A stretch of 32,027 nt of DNA from SIG452 sp045638525. Its GTDB lineage: Bacteria > Bacillota > Clostridia > UMGS1840. The stretch covers positions 1 to 32,027 of the forward strand of contig JAZUBQ010000016.1 of the NCBI GenBank assembly GCA_045638525.1, read 5' to 3'. Below the pieces are notes generated by a model. The model was not told the DNA's origin. It made no database searches and saw nothing but the letters and a program-made list of their open reading frames with translations. The translations under genes and the position numbers were made by a program. Positions 21,878 through 29,526 of this stretch are shown here, piece after piece (within the stretch, counting starts at the first letter, position 1; every line of letters starts with the position of its first letter).

Positions 21878-22870
21878 ATGTGCAAAAAAATATTTATTCC
21901 TAAAGACAAACTCTGCTATGAGTTTGGCCCTTACGATTTTGATGAATGCGAAAACATAAAAGTGGACCCGGAACATCCTGAAATCCTTTGCTACAACAAC
22001 TTTTTAATACAAAAAGAGAACAACGCATTATGGAAGGCCTGCGGAAATGAGGAGATTCCGACCTTTGTAAAAAGTATCATGTGGGGAGCTTATCATGGGC
22101 GACAAGATATTGAGGAACTGATAATCCCCGATTCCGTTGAATTCGTTGATGGGGGTGTATTTCCTTACAGTAGCCTCAAAAGAATCAGGCTGCCTAAAAC
22201 GCAGCTTGAAATAGGTGGTGCGATGTTTAAAGGTTGCGTCAATCTTGTTGCAGTCGACGTTCCTCCCAATATCACCTGCATTGGATATCAAGCATTTCAC
22301 GGCTGCACAAGCTTGGAGAGCCTTGATCTGCCGGATAGTATAACGCGCATCGAATGGGACGCATTTGCGGAGTGTATGCGCCTGGAATCTGTGCATATGC
22401 CTAAAGGATTAAAGGAAATCCAGCATGACGCGTTTCATAATTGCGAAAACTTAAAATCAATTGAAATACCCGAAGGTGTTAACGCTATCGGTGGCGGAGC
22501 GTTTTGGGGGTGTTGTGCATTGGAGTCTGTAAAGCTTCCGCAAGGTTTAGAGCGAATTGACGAAAGCACATTTTTTAACTGCACCCAATTAAGAAATGTA
22601 GAAATCCCCGACGGTGTCAAAGAAATACACAATGGTGCGTTTTGCGGTTGTACCTCCTTGCGGTCAATTTATATCCCCTCCAGTGTTACGAAAATAATAA
22701 GCATTGTATTTCCGAATCAAGGGCACAATGGTTATTCCCTTACAATTTACGGCAGTAAAGATAGCTGTGCAGAAGAATATGCCAACAGACACGGGTACAA
22801 TTTTATTGCAGTAGAAGAAAAAACTACTCTGTCCCAGCAACCGGATGATTGTGCTAAGACTGACAAATAA
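21878..22870 (+). CDS. BspA-like leucine-rich-repeat protein, cytoplasmic
   Basis: The 330-residue protein consists mainly of LRR_5/BspA repeats about 23 residues long, for example ITCIGYQAFHGCTSLESLDL, LKEIQHDAFHNCENLKSIEI, VNAIGGGAFWGCCALESVKL and VKEIHNGAFCGCTSLRSIYI. A C-terminal cap (SLTIYGSKDSCAEEYANRHG) is typical of the family. It lacks a signal peptide or anchor, so it is predicted to be intracellular. AGAAAGG is 11 bases before ATG 21878; a GTG nine bases earlier is possible. It is the sole gene between R3 and R4. LRR_5 proteins are rich in clostridial genomes and mediate binding; the partner is unknown. Confidence 0.8.
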   Translation: MCKKIFIPKDKLCYEFGPYDFDECENIKVDPEHPEILCYNNFLIQKENNALWKACGNEEIPTFVKSIMWGAYHGRQDIEELIIPDSVEFVDGGVFPYSSLKRIRLPKTQLEIGGAMFKGCVNLVAVDVPPNITCIGYQAFHGCTSLESLDLPDSITRIEWDAFAECMRLESVHMPKGLKEIQHDAFHNCENLKSIEIPEGVNAIGGGAFWGCCALESVKLPQGLERIDESTFFNCTQLRNVEIPDGVKEIHNGAFCGCTSLRSIYIPSSVTKIISIVFPNQGHNGYSLTIYGSKDSCAEEYANRHGYNFIAVEEKTTLSQQPDDCAKTDK

Positions 22871-22960
22871 TTTCCCCCTTTTGCGTACTGCACCGCAGGT
22901 TACTATTAAGAACTAATATTTCCTAATAAAATCCCCACCGAGTGATCGGTGGGGATTTTT
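22870..22960 (+). repeat. Repeat element R4 with terminator
   Basis: The box ATTTCCCCCTTTTGC begins at the last base of the LRR stop codon, followed by CTGC/GCAG, TAATATTTCCTAATAAAAT and ATCCCCACCGA/TCGGTGGGGAT (GTGA loop) with five T. It is nearly identical to R3, 1.2 kb away. Confidence 0.8.
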
Positions 22961-23043
22961 GCTGTCTGATGCAAAACAAAACCATGCACCAATTTTGTCT
23001 CATTACTTTTGGTATATTAAGCAAGCCGAAAGGGGGCGATGAT

Positions 23044-23412
23044 ATGCTGCATGTTGTTATTGGTGGCTATAGAAATTTTAATGATTATGAAACGCTCAAG
23101 GTATTTGTTGATGCGAGTATTGCGCAACTTAACGAAACAGAGATTACCATTCTTTCCGGACATTGCAAGGGTGTTGATTTAATGGCAGAACAGTACGCAA
23201 TGGAAAGAAATTACGGACTTGAAATTTTCCCCGCGGAATGGAAAAAATATGGCAGGGCGGCAGGACCGATCCGAAACAAACAGATGGTGGAAAAAGCGAA
23301 TGTTGTAATTGCGTTTGTGTGCGAAAGAGCGAAAGGAACGAAAAACCTGATTTCTCACGCGAAAGAACTGGGGAAAAGGCTATTTGTCAAAAACATAGAT
23401 TCGCTTGTGTAA
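23044..23412 (+). CDS. DUF2493 / SLOG-family (YspA/cpYpsA-like) nucleotide-ligand protein
   Basis: The 122-residue protein has the Rossmann-like SLOG landmarks: GGYRNFNDY near the N terminus, ILSGHCKGVDLMAEQYA (glycine-containing ligand loop plus helix) and AEWKKYGRAAGPIRNKQM with NVVIAFV near the C terminus. This matches DUF2493/YAcAr-type SLOG proteins, proposed to bind nucleotides or nucleotide-derived signals and often carried by phages and defence islands. AAAGGGGG precedes ATG 23044. A -10-like TATATT lies at 23013-23018 with no clear -35. It is the only gene between R4 and R5. Longer in-frame starts upstream lie inside R4 and lack ribosome sites. Confidence 0.85.
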   Translation: MLHVVIGGYRNFNDYETLKVFVDASIAQLNETEITILSGHCKGVDLMAEQYAMERNYGLEIFPAEWKKYGRAAGPIRNKQMVEKANVVIAFVCERAKGTKNLISHAKELGKRLFVKNIDSLV

Positions 23413-23436
23413 AAATTGAGAAATTTTAAGAAGCGC

Positions 23437-23505
23437 ATTTCCCACTTTTGCTGTCTGCAACCCAGGCTGCCAACAAATCGCCACTCTTCGGAGTGGCGAT
23501 TTTTT
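23437..23505 (+). repeat. Repeat element R5 with UUCG-capped terminator
   Basis: The ATTTCCCACTTTTGC box and the CTGCAACCCAGGCTGC hairpin match R1/R2. The terminator is ATCGCCACTC, TTCG loop, GAGTGGCGAT and TTTTT. The middle spacer of the other copies is missing. Confidence 0.75.
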
Positions 23506-23559
23506 CGGATGTCCCCGGTGTTAGGGATGGCACAAGTGGGGGAAAGGATCAAGATTATT

Positions 23560-23588
23560 TTGACTTTGCTGTTTTTCTGTGTTAAAAT
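23560..23588 (+). promoter_or_regulatory. Promoter of the lipoprotein gene
   Basis: TTGACT (23560-23565), a 17-bp spacer and TAAAAT (23583-23588) with a TG extension. Confidence 0.8.
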
Positions 23589-23619
23589 GACAATATCTTT
23601 TAGAAAGAGGGAGAAAATC

Positions 23620-24183
23620 ATGAAAAAAACAGTTGCTCTAATTATGGCGCTCATTCTCGCAGTTGCAGTGTTTGCCGGCTGCAATAGCAATGTATCTACG
23701 TCGGACCGCAAGACAGTTAACAGCAATTGCGAGGAAGCCGTGGACATTATGATTAGACTTCTGGCGGGCAAGGAACTGAGCCAGAGCCAGGTCAGAAGAA
23801 TGCAGCCGGATGATTACGTGTCTTATATGGAGGATCAGGGAAATGATTTCTCCGATTATTACGAAAGCGTGCAGAAGCAAAGGAAGACCAATGAAAATGC
23901 GATGATAGCAGCCTTCGGCAAGGACTATACGTTAACCTATGAGATTATCGAAGACAAACAGCTGAACGATGATGAGCAGTATCAGGCCACGAAGCATCTG
24001 CACAGTGAGCAATGGTACGATGCCAAAAAATTGAACGATGTTCGCTCTCTGAGTTTGGAGATTTCCGTTTCTGGCGAGAAGAACAGCAAGACCTTTGACG
24101 CGGTTTTGCAGGCGATTCAGTACGGAAGCGCCTGGCATATCCTGCAGGTTGAGTGCGATGAAATGGAGTCTTTCCTGAACTAA
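23620..24183 (+). CDS. Lipoprotein of unknown function
   Basis: The 187-residue precursor has a lipoprotein signal: MKK, a hydrophobic core (TVALIMALILAVAVF) and the lipobox FAGC with Cys20, so it should be anchored to the outer face of the membrane. The mature part is helical then beta-rich, acidic, and resembles no family I can name; the layout (helices, then VRSLSLEISVSGEKNSKTFD and ILQVECDEME strands) is like small NTF2/DUF4878-type lipoproteins, which is only a guess. AGGGAG precedes ATG 23620, and the open frame further upstream runs back into R5 with no ribosome site. R6 follows the stop directly. Confidence 0.75.
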   Translation: MKKTVALIMALILAVAVFAGCNSNVSTSDRKTVNSNCEEAVDIMIRLLAGKELSQSQVRRMQPDDYVSYMEDQGNDFSDYYESVQKQRKTNENAMIAAFGKDYTLTYEIIEDKQLNDDEQYQATKHLHSEQWYDAKKLNDVRSLSLEISVSGEKNSKTFDAVLQAIQYGSAWHILQVECDEMESFLN

Positions 24184-24227
24184 TCTTTCCTAATAAAAAC
24201 CCCTCGGAGTAATCCGAGGGGTTTTTG
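24184..24227. repeat. R6: 3' half of the repeat element with terminator
   Basis: Only the right part is present: CTTTCCTAATAAAA, as in R3/R4, and the stem AACCCCTCGGA/TCCGAGGGGTT with five T. It serves as terminator for the converging lipoprotein and DUF4177 genes. Confidence 0.6.
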
Positions 24228-24243
24228 TATAACGATTATTCGG

Positions 24244-24450
24244 TTACAGTTTTTCGAAAACCATAGTTGCCTGAATTCTGTCACCGCCGCCGAAGCCGGT
24301 ACTGTGTGCGGAAGCGGTTGTGATGGTATGTAATCTGTATCCCTTTGCCGCTTGCGCATTGATAACCGCTTCTAATTCGCCTAAATTCTTAGACGCTGTA
24401 CCAATGAATTTTTCCTTTAATGTTACTTGTAAAACGACATATTGTGGCAT
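24244..24450 (-). CDS. DUF4177-family small protein
   Basis: The 68-residue protein starts MPQYVVLQVTLKEKFIGTAS, then NLGELEAVINAQAAKGYRLH and a final ATMVFEKL strand. This is the beta-alpha-beta pattern of DUF4177, whose members begin with a YEYKVV-like strand and have a LExxLNxxxxxGWxL helix. AGGAGG lies ten bases ahead of the ATG on the minus strand. It is reversed relative to the repeat elements around it and is the only gene between R6 and R7. The function is unknown. Confidence 0.8.
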   Translation of the reverse strand: MPQYVVLQVTLKEKFIGTASKNLGELEAVINAQAAKGYRLHTITTASAHSTGFGGGDRIQATMVFEKL

Positions 24451-24541
24451 AATTTTACATCCTCCTATAAAAGATTTCCTTAATTATACAGCAAATATGT
24501 CTTTTTGTAAAGAATTAATATAGAATTCATACTTTTGAAGC

Positions 24542-24619
24542 ATTTACCCTCTTTGCGTATTGCTGTGCAGAGCTAATTCATAATAGTAAAATCGCTACTT
24601 GGACCAGGTGGCAATTTTT
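24542..24619 (+). repeat. R7: degenerate repeat element with terminator
   Basis: ATTTACCCTCTTTGCGTATTGC matches the left box with changes, CTAATTCATAATAGTAAAAT matches the middle, and ATCGCTAC/GGTGGCAAT with TTTTT forms an imperfect terminator stem. The copy looks decayed. Confidence 0.5.
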
Positions 24620-24847
24620 AAGTTTCTTCTCACACCGCCCATTGATTAAAAGGCGAATTGCTCACAGAGGCAGTCTGTGGCAATCCGTTTTTCAAGTATA
24701 CATTAAAAAGCATTAGCGCAGTATCGCCATACTACAGCATAGCAACGGCGGTTATTTTCCGTGGGGGACACATATAAGCACTTGAAGCGGTTAAGATAAA
24801 TTCAGTGTGATGATGTACCATAACAATCGTGTTCGCGAATTATGGTA
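24620..24847. other. Gene-free stretch with hairpins upstream of the zinc-ribbon membrane protein
   Basis: A terminator-like hairpin (ATTGC-T-CACAGA with TCTGTG-GCAAT at 24657-24684, then CCGTTTTT) belongs to no visible gene. An inverted repeat TACCATAA/TTATGGTA (24816-24823 with 24840-24847) abuts the next -35 box and may be an operator. Confidence 0.45.
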
Positions 24848-24902
24848 TTGAAAAGTATGCCAAATTCTGTTAAAATTGATACAACAACACTGTAGTTGTT
24901 GT
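24848..24902 (+). promoter_or_regulatory. Promoter and 5' hairpin of the membrane/surface protein operon
   Basis: TTGAAA (24848-24853), a 17-bp spacer and TAAAAT (24871-24876) with a TG extension. The predicted transcript begins with a perfect 8-bp hairpin ACAACAAC/GTTGTTGT (24881-24888 with 24895-24902). Confidence 0.7.
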
Positions 24903-24969
24903 TTTGCAATGCAAAAAGTATTTTTGCGGTTATGGCTAAGGTAAAACATAAAACCAGGAGGGAAATAGC

Positions 24970-26022
24970 ATGGCTAATTTTTGCGAAAACTGCGGCGCAC
25001 CAATTGATCAGACAACCGGCCTGTGCACGAAATGTGCATCGACGCGTAATGTAACCGAAGATGTTTCAGGCGCAGCCAAGGAATCGCAATCAACCGGTTT
25101 TGACATCGAAAAAAATCGGGCGGAGCAGACGGTGAAAAACGCAGAAGAAAAGGCAAAACGCAAGGAAGAGAAAAAACTTGCCTGGAATCGTGCAAAAAAA
25201 CGGTATGCGGAGGATATTGCGGCTAAAAAGGCTGTGTTAAAGAAAGGCAAGAAGGATAGAAAAAAAGCGAAGCTGGCGGCTATGTCCACCGGAAAGAAAG
25301 TGGCTAGAGTACTTGTGAAGCTCTTTTTGGTGCTTTTATTGGTAGGTGCAATTGTTGCTGGCGGATTTTATGCGGCTAAAAATTTGTTCGCCGATCAGAA
25401 AAAAGACAATTCTAGTAACAAACCTACAGAGACCACGCCGACAGCAAAACCCGATAAGCCTGAAGATGAGAATGGCGGCTCTATTGATGTATACAATCCA
25501 CCCACAGGCACTATGCCCGATGAATATAAGCCGACGGCCCCAAATGCTGATGAGTACTTCCAGCAAAACGCTGAGATTATTTCCGTAATTCCTGCTACTT
25601 CCGCTGGTTGTACAGAGGAAGAGGCTCATAGCAACCTGACCGGACGGGGCTTTAACGCTGCCATAATGGCAGAATATACTATGGACGGCGTATATAGTGG
25701 CGAGAAAGAAATTTCGGCCACAGGAAAAGACAAACACCCTATTTACACAACATTCTTTGTGGCAGAAAGCGGTGAGCTTTGGTCTATTTTTGAAATCAAC
25801 GGCGCAGTGTTTGCCAGCCCTGTTTCTTATAATTATGAGCACAGTGATTCTGTGCCGGTGCTTTTGGCAGAAACCGAAACGGTGATCAGTTATGATAGCA
25901 CCCAAAATAGATTCTATGAAACAAAGCCTGCTGAATCTGTGCTGGATGTCAAAGTGATAGCGAGAATTGATGCAACGACGTTAAGCACGCTGGACGTAGA
26001 GGAGGTTGAGATGTATGAGTAA
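24970..26022 (+). CDS. Zinc-ribbon membrane protein with extracytoplasmic domain
   Basis: The 350-residue protein opens with a zinc ribbon, CENCGAP (Cys5, Cys8) and CTKC (Cys19, Cys22), followed by a long Lys/Glu-rich helical or coiled-coil stretch (50-105), one membrane helix (about 111-136, VLVKLFLVLLLVGAIVAGGF), a Pro/Thr-rich linker (about 145-190) and a beta-rich outer domain. The predicted topology puts the ribbon inside and the C-terminal domain outside, as in zinc-ribbon sensor or cell-envelope proteins of Firmicutes. CAGGAGG precedes the ATG by eight bases. Its last codons overlap the start of the SGNH-VWA gene by 8 bp, so the two are coupled and probably work together at the cell surface. 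Confidence 0.75.
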   Translation: MANFCENCGAPIDQTTGLCTKCASTRNVTEDVSGAAKESQSTGFDIEKNRAEQTVKNAEEKAKRKEEKKLAWNRAKKRYAEDIAAKKAVLKKGKKDRKKAKLAAMSTGKKVARVLVKLFLVLLLVGAIVAGGFYAAKNLFADQKKDNSSNKPTETTPTAKPDKPEDENGGSIDVYNPPTGTMPDEYKPTAPNADEYFQQNAEIISVIPATSAGCTEEEAHSNLTGRGFNAAIMAEYTMDGVYSGEKEISATGKDKHPIYTTFFVAESGELWSIFEINGAVFASPVSYNYEHSDSVPVLLAETETVISYDSTQNRFYETKPAESVLDVKVIARIDATTLSTLDVEEVEMYE

Positions 26023-28330
26023 TTTTTTGGATAAGATTGATCAGGCATTAAGCGTTAAGCGCTTGTTCTGCTTGTTGCTTGCGTTCATTACATTTTTCTC
26101 CCTCGCGAGTGTCAATGTTTGTGCTGATAACACGATTGATGATATTGAGGAGGCGCCGATTATTGTCTCTATGGGCGATTCCTACTCTGCGGGAGAGGGC
26201 ATCGAAAATTTCTACGGCAGCAATCCAGAAGGAAAAAAGCTGGAGGATATGAATGCAACAGAAAGGGAACAAGCTTTGGATTGGCTGGCGCATCGTTCAC
26301 AGGAAAGCTGGCCCGGCAGGTTGAGCTTTCCAGGACTGAATAAAACGGCGAAAAACTACAAAGGCACAAATTGGTATTTTGTAGCGGCCTCTGGGGCAGA
26401 GACGGTACATTTAGGGGACTTGGAAAGTATTATCAAAGGTGAGCAAGTGACCAATCCCCAAAAAGGCGAACAAGCTAAGACATATTCTTACGGCATGGTC
26501 CATCAAAATAAGGATACGCTTTATTTGCCACCGCAACTTAGTATTTTTGATGAATTGGCTCCGAATTCTGTAGATTACGTCACAATAACAATCGGTGGCA
26601 ATGATGCAAAATTTGCGGATATCATACGGGCAGGTGTTATGGGAAGCTCCTATCTGAAATTTGGCAAACTGACAGACATGCTTGCTGAGGTGTGGTTGGA
26701 CTTCTATAAAGACGACGGTATTCGCAACAGTATTTATAATAGCTACAAAGCGATCGAGAAGAAAGCCGGTGCCCAGGCCAGAATTATTGTGGCAGGATAC
26801 CCCAAACTCTTAGACGCGACCGGTGACAATTTTCCTTTTTTCAGTCAGCAGGAGGCAATCGAAGTTAATCGAGCGGTCAGCAACTTCAACTTGGAGATCG
26901 AGAAAATTGTAGATCAGTGTGCGAATGAGGGGATGAACATTTACTTTGTCTCCGTGGAAGAAGCTTTTGAAGGACATGAAGCGTATGCAAAAAACAATTA
27001 TATCAACCCGGTATACCTAGGCCCCAAAAGCCAAGAACTCGAAAAATGGACAGTTGCCAGCAGTTATTCAATGCACCCTAACTGGAATGGTGCGCGTGTG
27101 TACGCAGATTGCGTCAATGCCAAAATCAAACAGATCGCGGAAGATGAAGCAGCGCGCTTGGAGCAAGAAGCATTGAATCCGAGTCCGAAGGATCGGGAAG
27201 TTGTGCTGGTGTTGGATCAGTCTGGCAGCATGGACGGCGAACCGATGAGAGAGACCATTGTTGCGGCAAAGAAATTCGTGAGTTCGGCAGTGCAGTTAGG
27301 TGCAAATGTAGGTGTTGTTACTTATGAGGACTATGCAACTGTCTGCTCAGCAATCACGGACAGCGAAGAATATCTCAACAAGAGGATCAGTGAAATACGC
27401 AGCGGCGGTGGAACAAACATTGAGGCTGGCTTGCAAATGGCGGATCTGATGTTAGAGAACAGCTCGGCAAAGAAACGAATCATTGTTCTTATGAGCGATG
27501 GCGAACCGAACAGGGGAAAAGTCGGGCAGTCATTGGTTGATTATGCGAACACTTTAAAGGAAAAAGGCTACTATATCTATACCCTTGGCTTTTTCTCTGC
27601 TGCCGATGACAAAGAGACTGCACAAAAACTGATGGAAGATATTTCTGGCTCCGGAAACCACTATGAAGTGGACAATGCAGCGGATATTAAATACTTCTTT
27701 GGTGATATTGCCGAGCAAATGTCTGGCACAAAATACATGTACATTCGCATTGCGTGCCCCGTGGATGTTACTGTAAAATACAATGGAGAGAAGATGACCT
27801 CTAAGGGAAGTACCTCCAGCGTAAGAACATCTTTTGGTACGATGACCTTTGAGGAAAATACTGAGGAAGAGGAAAAAGAAGACAAGGACGACAACAATGG
27901 TATTTTTGCGGGTGATGAAAAGATAGAAATACCTGAGGGAGATAACCGCATAAAGGTTCTGCGACTCAAAGAAGGTGCGGAATACACAATACAAATTGAG
28001 GGCAATGGCACAGGTAAAATGAATTATACCATTGGCTTTATGGATGAAAATGGAGAATACAGCGATATGCGCAGATTCTCTAATATAAAAATCACCAGAA
28101 AAACAAGTATTAGAACTACTGCAAGTGTCAGCGATGAAACCTATATGTATGTAGACTCTGATGGTGACGGGAAGCGGGATCTTGTGTATAGAGCTGAAGC
28201 CAACAGTAAAGCAAAAGTTGTCGACTATTCCATTTATGTGTATATCGGATTGGGTGTTTTGACAGCGTTGGCACTAGCCATAGTTGTTAAGATTATGGTG
28301 CGACGCGCAAAAATCAAAAGATATCTATAA
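26015..28330 (+). CDS. SGNH/GDSL hydrolase fused to a VWA domain, membrane-anchored
   Basis: The 771-residue protein has a signal peptide (about 15-37), then an SGNH hydrolase domain: GDSYSAGEG with Ser56, TITIGGNDAKF with Gly-Asn-Asp at 194-197, and SMHPNWNG with His354. The usual Asp three residues before the His is Tyr351 here, so the enzyme may work as a Ser-His dyad. A von Willebrand A domain follows with an intact metal site, VLDQSGSMDG (Asp401, Ser403, Ser405), GGGTNIEAG (Thr467) and MSDGEPN (Asp495). A beta-rich tail with DSDGDGKRD (calcium-loop-like, about 714) and a C-terminal membrane helix (740-762) complete it. GGAGG is nine bases ahead of ATG 26015. It is probably a surface esterase; the substrate is unknown. 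Confidence 0.85.
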   Translation: MSNFLDKIDQALSVKRLFCLLLAFITFFSLASVNVCADNTIDDIEEAPIIVSMGDSYSAGEGIENFYGSNPEGKKLEDMNATEREQALDWLAHRSQESWPGRLSFPGLNKTAKNYKGTNWYFVAASGAETVHLGDLESIIKGEQVTNPQKGEQAKTYSYGMVHQNKDTLYLPPQLSIFDELAPNSVDYVTITIGGNDAKFADIIRAGVMGSSYLKFGKLTDMLAEVWLDFYKDDGIRNSIYNSYKAIEKKAGAQARIIVAGYPKLLDATGDNFPFFSQQEAIEVNRAVSNFNLEIEKIVDQCANEGMNIYFVSVEEAFEGHEAYAKNNYINPVYLGPKSQELEKWTVASSYSMHPNWNGARVYADCVNAKIKQIAEDEAARLEQEALNPSPKDREVVLVLDQSGSMDGEPMRETIVAAKKFVSSAVQLGANVGVVTYEDYATVCSAITDSEEYLNKRISEIRSGGGTNIEAGLQMADLMLENSSAKKRIIVLMSDGEPNRGKVGQSLVDYANTLKEKGYYIYTLGFFSAADDKETAQKLMEDISGSGNHYEVDNAADIKYFFGDIAEQMSGTKYMYIRIACPVDVTVKYNGEKMTSKGSTSSVRTSFGTMTFEENTEEEEKEDKDDNNGIFAGDEKIEIPEGDNRIKVLRLKEGAEYTIQIEGNGTGKMNYTIGFMDENGEYSDMRRFSNIKITRKTSIRTTASVSDETYMYVDSDGDGKRDLVYRAEANSKAKVVDYSIYVYIGLGVLTALALAIVVKIMVRRAKIKRYL

Positions 28331-28366
28331 AAGCGATCAACCTATACATTAGGTCGCCGGGAACCG

Positions 28367-28464
28367 ATTTCCCCCTTTTGCGTATTGCAGCAAAGACTGC
28401 TATCAAAGAATCTAGACGCTTAACCTAAAAAGAAATCCCCGCCGGGAAACCGGTGGGGATTTTT
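28367..28464 (+). repeat. Repeat element R8 with terminator
   Basis: The box ATTTCCCCCTTTTGCGTATT is followed by a GCAG/CTGC hairpin, a longer spacer and the stem ATCCCCGCCGG/CCGGTGGGGAT with a GAAA loop and TTTT. It follows the SGNH-VWA gene. The rest of 28,331-28,553 holds only the next promoter. Confidence 0.75.
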
Positions 28465-28513
28465 GCTGCTATGGCGGAGAAAATTTGTTTACACTTTCCT
28501 TTTGGGAAAAATG

Positions 28514-28522
28514 TGATATAAT
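28514..28522 (+). promoter_or_regulatory. TG-extended -10 promoter of the nicotinamidase-like gene
   Basis: TGATATAAT (TATAAT at 28517-28522) with no good -35 at the expected distance; AAAGGAGGG follows before the gene. Confidence 0.55.
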
Positions 28523-28553
28523 GGTTACAAAGCCGAAAAGGAGGGCGTGAATT

Positions 28554-29054
28554 ATGAAAAAAACATTGATTGTCATTGATATGCAGAATGATTTTGTTGA
28601 TATGGCATTGGGAACTGAGGAAGCGGTACGGATTGTGCCGAAGGTAAAGCAGAAAATTGAGGAATGCCATAAAAACGGCTATGAAATTATATATACCCGC
28701 GACACCCATTCGGAAAATTACCTTGAGACTGCCGAGGGCAAGAAGCTGCCGGTTAAGCATTGCATAAAAGGAACGAAAGGCTGGCAAATTGTGGACGGTC
28801 TCTATATTGAGGGCTGCAAGATCATTGACAAACCCAATTTCGGTTGGCCCCACTGGGATCAGGAAACCCTGGAGGATGTCCTGATTGTTGGCCTTTGCAC
28901 CGATATATGTGTGGTTTCCAATGCGCTGATTATCAAGGCAACCTTTCCCGATGCGGACATAAAAGTGGATAGCGCTTGCTGCGCAGGCGTAACGGTGGAA
29001 TCTCACAATGCGGCACTGAAAACGATGGAAATGTGCCAGATCGAGATTATGTAA
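28554..29054 (+). CDS. Isochorismatase-superfamily cysteine hydrolase, nicotinamidase-like
   Basis: The 166-residue enzyme has the expected triad: VIDMQNDF (Asp9), DKPNFGW (Lys93) and LCTDICVVSNA (Cys119). A metal site like that of PncA is suggested by TRDTHSENY (Asp50, His52) and VKHC (His69). Nicotinamidases convert nicotinamide to nicotinate for NAD salvage; relatives act on other amides, and the metal ligands favour the nicotinamidase-related branch. AAAGGAGGG precedes the ATG. It is a single gene just beyond R8, at the point where the window becomes more chromosome-like. It is somewhat short for PncA (about 185-210 residues), so substrate assignment is uncertain. Confidence 0.85.
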   Translation: MKKTLIVIDMQNDFVDMALGTEEAVRIVPKVKQKIEECHKNGYEIIYTRDTHSENYLETAEGKKLPVKHCIKGTKGWQIVDGLYIEGCKIIDKPNFGWPHWDQETLEDVLIVGLCTDICVVSNALIIKATFPDADIKVDSACCAGVTVESHNAALKTMEMCQIEIM

Positions 29055-29127
29055 ACCGAAAACCTGGCGATTTTTCAGTTTCTTCAGCACCTTTGTTTAA
29101 GAAAAGGTTAAGAATGTTTTTTGGATG

Positions 29128-29156
29128 TTGACATTTGTGCGACACGGGTGTACTCT
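29128..29156 (+). promoter_or_regulatory. Promoter of the small lipoprotein gene
   Basis: TTGACA (29128-29133), a 17-bp spacer and TACTCT (29151-29156); the transcript would have a ~70-nt leader. Confidence 0.6.
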
Positions 29157-29232
29157 AAGCGTAGATGTTACACAAATTGCGGCAAAATTCGCGTAACGTC
29201 AAAATAAATGTATAGAGTAAGGAGAAAAGATT

Positions 29233-29430
29233 ATGAAGAAGCTGATTTGCATTTTGTTGTTGGTCGTTGTTTTGGCTAGCCTGTTTACCGCTTGCGGCAA
29301 GTTCGAGTGCGACACTTGCGGCGAGGAGAAGACCGGCAAGAAGTATAAGGAAGAGCTCCTGGGTCAGGAAATCGTAATCTGCAAGGATTGCTACAAGGAT
29401 CTGGAAGAACTGGCCAACGCTTTCGGCTAA
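29233..29430 (+). CDS. Tiny lipoprotein with paired CxxC motifs
   Basis: The 65-residue precursor has a lipoprotein signal (MKK, LICILLLVVVLASLF, lipobox FTAC with Cys21), so the mature product is only about 45 residues. It contains CDTCG (Cys26, Cys29) and CKDC (Cys50, Cys53), which together make a plausible zinc ribbon or redox site on the outer face of the membrane. AAGGAG precedes the ATG. Secreted zinc ribbons of this kind occur in Firmicutes with unknown roles. It is monocistronic. Confidence 0.75.
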   Translation: MKKLICILLLVVVLASLFTACGKFECDTCGEEKTGKKYKEELLGQEIVICKDCYKDLEELANAFG

Positions 29431-29445
29431 TTATACATAAGAATC

Positions 29446-29476
29446 AATCCCCGCCGGATATCCGGCGGGGATTTTT
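29446..29476 (+). terminator. Terminator after the small lipoprotein gene
   Basis: ATCCCCGCCGG (29447-29457) pairs with CCGGCGGGGAT (29462-29472), then TTTT. The stem is like those ending the R elements, but the left box is absent. Confidence 0.9.
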
Positions 29477-29478
29477 CT

Positions 29479-29506
29479 TTGCAAAGGCTTTTTGTTGTGA
29501 TATAAT
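29479..29506 (+). promoter_or_regulatory. Promoter of the HAD/kinase operon
   Basis: TTGCAA (29479-29484), a 16-bp spacer and TATAAT (29501-29506) with a TG extension. Confidence 0.75.
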
Positions 29507-29526
29507 AGCAAAAAGAGGTGAGAAAT

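Noticed and set aside
19783..28464. Classical integron with attC sites
   Set aside because: No tyrosine integrase is present and the repeats lack the RYYYAAC/GTTRRRY core sites; only the layout is integron-like.
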